Positions 49,740-58,531 of a DNA stretch of 64,000 nucleotides are shown piece by piece. The notes beneath the pieces are model-generated. The model saw only the letters and a list, made by a program, of their open reading frames with translations. It made no database searches and was not told the origin of the DNA. Source of the DNA: Rhizophagus clarus (lineage: Eukaryota; Glomeromycota; Glomeromycetes; Glomerales; Glomeraceae). Both the position numbers and the translations under genes were made by a program. The first letter of the stretch is position 1. Every line of letters begins with the position of its first letter. The DNA lies in contig BLAL01000291.1 in NCBI GenBank assembly GCA_015698045.1, forward strand, positions 248,001-312,000. The letters are read 5' to 3'.

Positions 49740-50292
49740 TCAGCGCGAAGCATTGAATAGCGCACTTGCCTTATAGAGTCCTAATGATATCAACACAAAA
49801 AAATTAAAATTATAAAATCTGGCAAAATTTGAAGAAGTTTGCGGAGGTTGATGACGAGGATCATAAGAAATGGAACGTTTTAAAGAAAGAAAGGCTCGCT
49901 TTAGATTAACCAGTTCACGACATTCTCTTTTATTGGGACGAAGACAGTTGAGTGATACGTTTAACACGACCTATAATAACAAAGAAAGGAAAATAAAAGG
50001 GTCATCCAGGAGTACTAGATGAGCAAGTATAAACGTCACAATATTCAACAACCACGTACAAGTGTTTCGCAGGATCCTTTCAGAACTGGATGATAATAAC
50101 CATCCTGAGCGTAAGACATTTATCTTTACAACGCGTCCGCAGTCACCCTTTAGAAATCAACTCAAGCAGCTATGACCAAATATGAACCACACTCACCTTT
50201 AGCAATATCCAAATAAACGTTGGCTTCTTTAACTTTTGTCTGAAACGGAGGGTAGATTTACGGCGAGAAGTAAAGGAATGTCTACAAGCCAT
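49740..50292 (-). CDS. 109-aa basic protein of unknown function in the CACTA element
   Basis: Exon 1 (50292-50197, MACRHSFTSRRKSTLRFRQK...) ends at a strong GTGAGT donor. Exon 2 (49973-49740) begins after TTATTATAG in the same phase and runs to TGA. A T-rich TTTTTTACAG just upstream (about 50305) may be an acceptor for a further leader exon. The sequence is rich in Arg, Lys and Ser (LRPNKRECRELVNLKR, SLKRSISYDPRHQ) with a hydrophobic C-terminal stretch (FNFFVLISLGLY). Not recognised. The local G+C content is higher than the surroundings. Confidence 0.45.
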
Positions 50293-50459
50293 GATTATTG
50301 AAGTCTGTAAAAAATATATAAATAAATAAAGGACGTAAAAGTTAGGAGGTGACATCTGGTTCGCATTCCATGTGACCCCAAGCCAACTATTCCTTGAACC
50401 CCACAGACTCCTAACTATCTTGTAAGCAGTATCATTAAAACTATGAAGCAATACTGGTA

Positions 50460-51366
50460 TATCGTGTATATTAGATTATTGGAATATTTAAGACAGTTTA
50501 TCTTTAGTTAGACCGTAATCTTTATAATACGTGCAGTGACCAGCGTAAACTCAGGGAGCGCGTGATTACCTTTAACAAAGATATACAAGAAGGATATGAA
50601 AGCAATAGAGAGCGGAAAAAGAGTAAGAGAGTTATGGAAAAAATAGAAATAATATTTGAAGAAAAATATTTGTTAAAAGAGAGAAAAGAAGTTATTTTAT
50701 ATTTTTAAGATAAAACGCGACAAAAATTCGGGATATTTCATGATAATCTTAAGGAAAATAACTTAATTGGTGATCAACAATGTGTTTGAAAACTAAATTG
50801 ATATTAGTATAACATGACTAGTACAGTACATGACGGTTCCAAACTGGAATAAATATATCAAGTTGACTGTAATGTTGAATTTCAAACTGTAATTTAAATG
50901 ATTTATAAAAAATTTCTTTTGAAGAACATTATCGATTTCTGTAAATTTCTTTTTCCATTCAAAAAGCCATCGAAAAGTTTATTTATATGAATTATAAAAT
51001 ATCATATCAAATGAAAATATCAAACCATTTAAAAACTTACTTATATAATAAAGCAATAAATAGTTTATTTATATTCATATTATATATATATTTTTTATAA
51101 TTGATTAATTATAATACTAGCTCAAAAATATTTGCCCTGGCCAATTTTAAAATATATTTGTTAGTACAAATACGTCCAGCTTCTAATGCCTCGCTAGAAA
51201 GCTGTTGATGTTCATCAGAAAGCAAATGGATACAAAGAGGAAATTCATCTACATTTGAAAAAAAAAAATTTGTAATAAAATTTTGAATAATTGAATTTAT
51301 ATACACACATTGTTGTTATCAATTAAAATTTTGAATAATTGAATTTATATACACACATTGTTGTTA
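50460..51366. other. A+T-rich spacer within the CACTA element
   Basis: Purine-rich stretch at 50575-50700; a direct repeat of AATTTTGAATAATTGAATTTATATACACACATTGTTGTTATCAA at 51278 and 51325. A minus-strand open frame at 51109-51306 has no recognised family. Confidence 0.4.
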
Positions 51367-52079
51367 TCAATCTATGTTGATAATGTTGGGTGGTGAAGAA
51401 GGAGGTGGTAGTGAAGAAGGAGGTGGTAGTGAAGAAGGAGGTGGTGGTGAAGAAGGAGGTGGTGGTGAAGAAGGAGGTGGTGGTGAAGAAGGAGGTGGTG
51501 GTGGTGGTGGCGAAGTTAGATTGATAATATTAGGTGGTGAATAAGGAGGAGGTGGTGGTGGCGGCGATGAGGGAGGAGAATAATTTAAGGGAGTTGTCGT
51601 CTGGGACGTCGCTCTCGACCTTTCGTTAATATCGTGAATTATATCATAATTCGTTCCTAATAATAAAGAACAATTAATTAATAAAATTTAAATATAAAAA
51701 TATTTAATATTTATATTTGTGATATTTACTTGGTTTTTCCCAGAAATGTTCTTTAAATTCTTCGAAAAACATTTCTCCTAACATCGTTTTCTTACCCTTG
51801 GGATCGCCATCTACATATTTTTTCATTTTCTGATAAAATCATGTCATGTTTAGTATTTATATTAGTGATACGAAATATTTTATTTATATACCTTATAAGC
51901 ACGCACTAATCCGTAGAATTTTTCTTTACACTTTTTTCCTGAATAATCTGTTCCAAATTTAATATTTATTTCACTCGCAAGAGTTTTCCAGTAATTGTAT
52001 CTCATGTTATTATTTAATTGATGATAATTTTCATTTTCACTTTTTCTTTTTTCAATTAAGTAATTTAACTGATCTTTGG
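51367..52079 (-). CDS. SANT/Myb-like DNA-binding protein with proline-rich tail
   Basis: Exons up to 51892, then 51829-51730 and 51656-51367, join in phase. The N-terminal domain (QLNYLIEKRKSENENYHQLN, YWKTLASEINIKFGTDYSGK, CKEKFYGLVRAYK, FFEEFKEHFWEKP) matches the layout of fungal SANT/Myb-like trihelix modules and of the hAT cargo protein at 9335-10036. The tail is a run of PPPPSSP repeats coded by an 18-bp minisatellite, ending PPNIINID. The start is unresolved: the ATG at 52085 is followed at once by TGA where relatives have a Trp, so either a TGG>TGA change killed it or a first exon is missing. By analogy with TnpA of En/Spm it could bind the subterminal repeats; this is speculation. Confidence 0.6.
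51375..51530. repeat. 18-bp minisatellite inside the SANT-like gene
   Basis: About eight copies of GAAGAAGGAGGTGGTGGT with few changes; on the coding strand this gives the PPPPSS run. The copies are nearly identical, so the length probably varies between strains. Confidence 0.85.
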
Positions 52080-52091
52080 ATCACATTGTAG

Positions 52092-52522
52092 AAAAGATAA
52101 AAAACTCGTAAAAAAACAATTGTTAGGTTGATAAAATTTGTTATCCTTTTAGAATAGAAAAGATAAAAAATCTCGTAAAAAACAATTGTTAGGTTGATAA
52201 AATTTGTTATCCTTTTATAAGAATTTGATCGAATTTATTACTGGTCTATATCATTTCTTCGTTGTATTCATTAATTTGTCCTATTCTTTTGCGATTTAAT
52301 CATATGAATCATTAAAGTCTAATAAATTACTACGCCTACAACCTTACTATATTCGTTATAATAAACAAAAGGATGGAATGACATAATACTTTGGAGACAT
52401 TATTCGTTTTGCGATTTAATCATATGAATCATTAGTCTTAAAATAAATTACTACGCCTACAACCTTACTTTATTCGTTATAATAAACAAAAGGATGGAAT
52501 GACATAATACTTTGGAGACAAT
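52092..52522. repeat. Two tandem duplications in the CACTA interior
   Basis: A unit of about 66 bp (GAAAAGATAAAAAA...AACAATTGTTAGGTTGATAAAATTTGTTATCCTTTT) is present twice at 52092-52218. A unit of about 120 bp (TTTTGCGATTTAATCATATG...CATAATACTTTGGAGACA) is present twice at 52284-52522. Copies are more than 95% alike, so the duplications are recent. Confidence 0.8.
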
Positions 52523-53072
52523 GTTACATCAAAAATTCCCTATTAATTGTAACACGATTTAATATAATGAAATAACTAGACATGTCGCGGGCTTGTCGCG
52601 GTTGTATCGCGGTAAACTATTAATAAAAAAATGAGTTATATCGTGGGTGTATCACGGGTGGGTCAGTTGAAGGCTTATATTCGAAGATTTTAATGTGAAA
52701 ACTTATTACAAATAATACAATATTACAATATCAATTATTTTGAGTTACGACAACTTTAAATAAATAAAATTTATTCGTTTTCATATACATTGATGAATTC
52801 GTTCAACAAGTCTTCTACATCTTAGTCGAAATTTCCTCTCTCTCCCTCACTTTCATCATTATTAATATTATTTTTCGTAATCGTCATTTTCAGAATCGTC
52901 ATCCATTATATAAAAAGATTTCAGTTTTCGCCATTAGATTTCGTCACAATTTTCCTATCAAATGATCAAATTGTACTATGTTTCACTACATTTTATCATC
53001 CTAATCACATTTTATTAAAAACAAGTTTGAAATTTTTTACACCGTTACGTAATTTGCATGGCTGCATTTTAT
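52523..53072. other. Spacer 3' of the Tnp2 gene
   Basis: GTCGCGG/ATCGCGG/ATCACGGGTG direct repeats at 52585-52665. An acidic-coding relic on the minus strand (DDDSENDDYEK-like, about 52905-52840, and MNEFVNVY) resembles the tail of a hAT or similar transposase but is too short to assign. Confidence 0.35.
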
Positions 53073-56000
53073 TTATAAATTAAATTTTCTATTTAAAGGT
53101 ATTATTGATAGGTAATTTTGTTTTCCAATTGTAACATATTTAAATTTTGTAGCTCTACATAATATTCTATGAACCGGTAGCAATGAATCACAGCCTTCCT
53201 CATAGTATTCAGTTCTCCACAATTCCGTATTTGATATGTCTGGTCTCATAAAGTTATGTTTAAATCGAATATCAGAGGAAGGTGCACATTTATACCATTT
53301 CACGTATGCTAGAAGATGTGTTTTGGGTCCTTCAGGAAATCTAAGCGTATGCTCAAAGTAATATTGTACTTCACCTGGGTATGCATCAATTGATTCATCA
53401 TTAGCTGCTTTCCATTTTGCAAATATGGTCGCATTTCTTTCTTGTAGACTTGATATCATAGACCCAAATATTTCAGCGCCAATTTGCAATCTTGCGTGCT
53501 GATTAACTACCAGGTCCATAAATCCTAATATTTCTCCTTGTTCTTTTTCATATAATATAGAATACCATTCACATAGAAAATTGCGCAATTCTAAAGGCAT
53601 AATAACTTTGAAATATGAAGGCTTAAGCATTTGACCTGGTAATGTCTCAGTACCATATATCTTGGAAAACGTAGATATATTGTGTCTCATAGATAGAAAA
53701 TGCTGCAATTCTTCCCTTTCTTCTGTGAGGGCCAAACTACCTACAGTCTTTCTTGCCATAAGAAGGCAAAGAGATTTATCAAGAAGACCAGATGTCCATT
53801 TGCACGTTAAGTGATAATCTACAAGAGTATTCTTGAGGACGATTTTCATAAGTTCAGGCTCTATTTGTCGATTACTGTTAGGATACGATCCTAAATAATA
53901 AGAAATATACATTTATTAAAAAATTTAAGAGATATCGATGTAAAGTCAGGACTTTACCTATATATCCATTAAGTCTCTCAAATGGAAAAAGCCAATAACT
54001 ATATATAGGACCATAATCACGACAACAATCAGAAATGTGAAGCGCCAAATGTATGTTACTTGTTATGAATTCTGGCCATATATGTTTTCTATGAGGTGAG
54101 CCATGTTTTTTAACCTTTCTTGTGCTTCTTTTAAATCATCTTCGGTAATGAATCTTGCTGCCAAAAGATTACATGCCCGAACAAAATGGCCTAAAATCTT
54201 TCTATCGCTATTGTCTAGCATATCCCATAGAATATTAGTCGAATAGATCATGATGAAAGTTTTCCATCGATCAGCAGTCAAATTAGAAAAGCCATCGTTT
54301 CCAATAGCAATTTTTGGAGGAATGCGACCGATGTCAGAAGGTAATTCAACGTGATCCATTCTTTGTTGTGCTACCCAAAGTTGTTCCATACTTAATTTTC
54401 CCTAATTCATAAAAATTGATTTGATTATCCATTTTGCTACACCAAGGAAAAGGCAATGCATTGGATCCACTGCAGCAAAACGTATAGGATCCATATACGG
54501 AAGACGAAGCAATTCAGACCAGCGCACACCATGCTTTTTGAAATGATTATCTCTAGAATTCTTCGAATTACATTGCAACCATTCATGAGCATATTTCTTA
54601 TGTGATTCTGCGGTACTTATCTCATAGTTGTGATCCCCTCCATAGTGAGTTTTATTATATTCTCCACTATAAATACTACGTTTCTCACATCTATGGCATT
54701 TCATTACTGCAGATCCATGACCAAACAACTTTCGTGTAGCTGGTATATCAGATGATTCAACAATCAATGCAACCTTTATATTTAAACCACCAGGACACTG
54801 GTATGTCTTTGGTACTTTCCAACCCTTCCAAAGTTTTAAAAATTCGTCTACAATAGGGGCCAAATAATGATTGATACGTTCTAATCCTACCTCTTTTGGT
54901 CCTGGTAAAAAACCCAAATATATAATGTTTTCAGGCTTATTTCTTTCCGATCTTGGAAGGTTGCATATAGATGCATATATTGCACTAGTACTGTGTTGTG
55001 TGTAAGTAAATGGCTGGAACCAGTCAAGATTAAAGAGAAGACCTAGATGGCTTGTGGCAGTTTCTGGCGTAAAAAAGGTACTGCCATCAAATGGAAATGT
55101 TTTCCATACTTTTCCATCATAAATATCTGAATAGATATCTCCTTTTCTTTGAAATCCTGATGGTTTCAACATATTTTCAAAACCAGGTCGTTGATATAAC
55201 ATACTCAATTGCTGACAAATGCTTGGTTTAGGATAAAGACTACGTGGCACAGCAATTGTTTCTCCTTTACGTTTTTTAAGAACAGTAAGCGGATTGTTGC
55301 ATTGGTTACGACAACTTGGTGTTGGATTATCTGGAAATTCTTCATGTAGGCAATTCTTAATGATGACTTTTCCTTCTTTCTTATATGTGACAATATCTTC
55401 AACATTATGCATTTTATGACAATTATTGCATACAGCTAACTGCATTTTTGGTTGCAAAATATTCAAATATCCTTTTGCCTTAAATAAGGAGTTAGGAAAT
55501 TTTTTGAATTGTGAATTATTTAAACGAGTAAGTACAATATGTAAGAATTTTATTAACGCTTCAATTGCCGTGTCAGTAAGGCGAAATCTTTGTTGGAATT
55601 TAAATAGCCATAGAATTATTTCAGTTTCCAACGAATCATTTAAGTTTTCCATCACAAACACTTCATCGCTATCAAATTTGGGAGATGTGAAAATATTTTC
55701 ACCTTCATTTTCTTCTTCCTGATCTGTATTATCATCCGTCTCTTCTTCATTTTCATAATTATCATCATCATTTTTATCAAGTTTAGATGCAGGAACACGA
55801 AAGTTTGATGAAAATGTGTTTATATTTTCTTCTTCATTTAATTGAAAAGAATCAGAGAATGAATCAGGAAAAGAATCAGGCGGTATACCTTCTTCATTAT
55901 CTGAATTATTTAATTGGAAAGAATCAGGGTCATCTATTTTCCGCTTTTTTGAATTTGTTCTGGTGAGATTTTGTTCACTTGTCATAATGGCATTTTCTTG

Positions 56001-56210
56001 ATCTTTTCTATTATGGTTTAACTTCCATAGGCGTTTGTCTTTTGCATGTTTCTTTAGAGTACAAGGGTCAACTTCTTCACCATTACAAAGAATACAATTA
56101 CATGCATACAAATACTTCTTTTTGGGCTTTAATAAATCAGCAACAGAGGTTTCATTTTTACAATTTTTATTATGTTTTATTAAATCGGCTACTGAAGTTT
56201 TATTACTCAT
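53073..56210 (-). pseudogene. Tnp2-type (CACTA) transposase, interrupted by one stop and one frameshift
   Basis: The 5' reading frame (56210-54402, 602 aa) starts with two CxxC-containing segments (YACNCILCNG) and an acidic Ser-rich region. It then has a Cys-rich part (CNNCHKMHNVEDI) and the Tnp2 core: FNLDWFQPFTYTQHSTSAIY, NLPRSERNKPENIIYLGFLP, CHRCEKR and AAVDPMHCLFLGVAKW. A TAG at 54402-54404 interrupts IFMN*GKLSMEQ; the frame continues unchanged through GRIPPKI...LTADRWKTF. A one-base loss near 54065 shifts the frame before SNIHLALHISDCCRDYGPIY, which is followed by an intron (53957-53891) and a last exon to 53073. The two lesions would stop a full-length product, unless they are sequencing errors or read through. 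Long intact blocks indicate recent decay. Confidence 0.85.
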
Positions 56211-56528
56211 TTTGCTAAAATATATTTACTAAAATATATGAAAAAGTTTAGAATATTTAGACAGCTATTCAAATGAAGTATAATTCTTTCAGGATCAGAT
56301 TCGCGTTGAATTCTTTTAAATCGGATTGCGTAATCAGGATCAGGTTCGCGTTTGATCAGATTCGCGTGAGGAAACCTTCAGAATCAGATTCGCGTAAGGG
56401 AATCCTCGGAATTTTCCAGGATCAGGTTCGCGTAGTTGCACCTGAAATCTATATAGATATGCAACCTTTTCGCATTCTGAAAACTCTTCTTCTCATTCAA
56501 AGTTTTGCACTCAACTGAAATATAAGTA
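56211..56528. promoter_or_regulatory. Divergent promoter with GATCAGRTTCGCGT repeats
   Basis: Between the tnp2 start (56210, minus) and the opposite gene (56529/56532, plus) lie five copies of ATCAGATTCGCGT or ATCAGGTTCGCGT (about 56294, 56339, 56355, 56383, 56422) plus a variant ATCGGATTGCGT (about 56321), all in one orientation at 16-45 bp spacing. CpG-rich motifs stand out in this A+T-rich window. A protein binding here could control both genes together. Confidence 0.65.
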
Positions 56529-56531
56529 ATG

Positions 56532-57679
56532 ATGGACAGGGACAGTGATCAGGAATCTGTAAGCTCTTCCTCTTCCTCTTCCTCTTCCGCTTCCGCTTCC
56601 TCTTCCTCTTCCTCATCATCATCGTCAGCTGCTTCGTATAAAACGATTAAAGCAAGTATTATTTATTATTTATTTATCATTTATGGTTTTTTTTTCATTC
56701 TATTTACGTTTATCTATTATTCTATAGAAAGAAGTCTATATATGGGTAGACTCGGAATTAAGAGATACTTATAAAATAGACGAGGAACGGACTTGGGTAG
56801 AGCAAAAGGAAAACATAGTAACAAAACTATTGCCGCCTTTGTACAAGCTCATGAATAAAAAATATAATATTACAAACGGTAAGTTACTAAAAATTTTGTA
56901 CGGATGATGGCGTTCTTGGCATCGTGTGAATAACATTAAAAATCAAGGAGAAGAAAGAATAAAACAAGATAAGAGAAGGGCAAAAAAGAATTCGAGGATG
57001 CAAGACGTAAGTAAATATTCAATTAATGTGAAATGAAAAGTTAGTAGTTAACTATCAATTACATTACTAGAAAAAAAAAAGAAGAACAAAAGCAACAAAC
57101 TATTTGATAGAAGGTAAAGATAAGTATATCGTCAGGTATCCAGAAGGAGACCTTGTAAAAATTCTTAAAGATTCGGGTTACCACTCGGAAGAGTGGGAAG
57201 AAACAGATCCTGAGGAAGATTGGACTGTTATCCGACCTGCAGTAGTTGAAGATGGTGAAGTTATTGAGGAAGCCGTTAAAGAAAAGTCAACATCAGTATA
57301 CATTTATGATAAATGGTGGCGTTCTTCTGCAGTATGTATATTTATTATTTTATTAGTTTATTTATCAAAAACACTAATAGTAATTTATTTATTTAAGCTT
57401 TTACGATTATTACACGACCGAATTGATCTGACGGTCGAATTATTAAGGAAAAAACCACCAACTTTAAACCCTAAAAAAGCTGACAACATATCTGCATCTA
57501 GCGTACCACCTATGGGTGCACCAAACTGGTGTTTAAATCAAGAGTCGCTCAAACAGTTTAACCGTTCAAGTGTTGATATTCCGATATACGATTATGATAC
57601 CGATGATAACCACGATAAAGACAAAGAAGAAATCCCAAATAGAACTAATTCAAATAGAAGAAAAGAAGAGAAAAACTAA
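56532..57679 (+). CDS. Unrecognised multi-exon gene of the CACTA element
   Basis: The first exon (ATG 56529 or 56532) encodes MDRDSDQE and a long serine run. Further coding segments read VYIWVDSELRDTYKIDEERT...LYKLMNKKYNITN (about 56730-56878), a basic part around GEERIKQDKRRAKKNSRMQD (to about 57008), GKDKYIVRYPEGDLVKILKD...SVYIYDKWWRSSA (57112-57330), and after an intron (57331-57396) LLRLLHDRIDLTVELLRKKP...VPPMGAPNWCL and a basic end. The last two exons join clearly in phase; the middle junctions are uncertain (no good acceptor near 56905). No known domain seen. Divergent pairing with tnp2 suggests a role in transposition or its control, which is inference. Confidence 0.5.
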
Positions 57680-58040
57680 AAAAAACCCAAAACAAAAGAG
57701 AACCAAAAAGCATAAATCAAAATAATTCAATAATTTTCTTTTTACTCATTAAATCTAGTCTTAAATAGATTTATGTTATTTGATTATATAATAAATTGAA
57801 TCAATCATCCGTATGCAGTTTAATTAAAAGTTAATCAAAAATTTAATAAGCTAGGTTCAAAATTGATTTGTGTTTACGTTTATTTTTAAAAAAACTTTAA
57901 TTGAAACAAATTTAATCTAATCCGTTCTGCATGCGAGACAATGTATTTCTATTTTATTTGTTACATATCAGATATATTAGAGGATTAATTTATAATTTGA
58001 AAATACGTAATGACTAATAACAAACATGTGATCCGATTAT
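57680..58040. other. 3' flank of the divergent gene
   Basis: A+T-rich, no gene seen; leads into the right subterminal repeats. Confidence 0.4.
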
Positions 58041-58049
58041 TATCATTTA

Positions 58050-58250
58050 AAAAATCGTACAAATATCGGGTAACCGATATATATTAGCCAACATATCGGG
58101 GACTAAAAGTTTAAATATCGGGGTCTTTGATAATTATAATTTTAGACATATTTTGAGATGTGACAAATCGGGTGTCCGATATGTATAAAAACCCGATATG
58201 TATCTGATTAGTCACTGATATATAGACGCCCGATATGTACCCGATAGTAT
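58050..58250. repeat. Right subterminal palindromic repeats of the CACTA element
   Basis: AAATATCGGGTAACCGATATAT (about 58060), CATATCGGGG (58091), AAATATCGGGG (58114), AAATCGGGTGTCCGATATG (58164), ACCCGATATG (58192) and GCCCGATATGTACCCGATAG (58228) mirror the left-end motif. Confidence 0.75.
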
Positions 58251-58531
58251 TGATTTTGACCAGTGATGCTAATAATAAAATACTATACAAACAAATTTCT
58301 TGCACTTTTGTACTAAATTGTAAATAAAAAAAACTTTTACTTGTCACATCATCAGATTCCTGGCTATAAATATAATAAGTAAATTCGCAATTTAATAATT
58401 TTTATAAAATTTATAACAAAAAAATTCAAAAAAATGTTGTTTTATTATCAAAAATTTTCAAAAATTTTCAAAATTTTATTCATTTATTAAATTCTTTATT
58501 TTCTAAGATCTGTCAATTAGTGCTAAAGCTT

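Larger units (their letters stand above)
46842..58265. mobile_element. CACTA-superfamily transposon, 11.4 kb, multi-gene
   Basis: CACTGGTCAAAATTGATGCT at 46842 is inverted at the other end (complement CACTGGTCAAAATCAATACT, ending 58265). ATG sits on both outer sides (46839-46841, 58266-58268), a 3-bp duplication as CACTA transposases make. About 370 bp at the left and 210 bp at the right carry CGGGTACCCGATATG-type palindromes, resembling the subterminal transposase-binding repeats of plant CACTA elements. A Tnp2 transposase (53073-56210) lies inside, which independently fits the superfamily. Other contents: a SANT-like gene, a 109-aa gene, an RGG-like fragment, a divergent unrecognised gene and purine-rich and tandem-duplicated spacers. 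Confidence 0.85.

Noticed and set aside
49763..49805. AATGATATCAACACAAAAAAATT as a third retroposon tail
   Set aside because: It lacks the full CAACACC-A(n) form and a matching target duplication, and it lies within the reverse complement of an in-phase exon (49973-49740).
53840..56210. Reading the Tnp2 region as two or three independent host genes
   Set aside because: The blocks follow the Tnp2 order with single lesions between them and lie inside CACTA ends.
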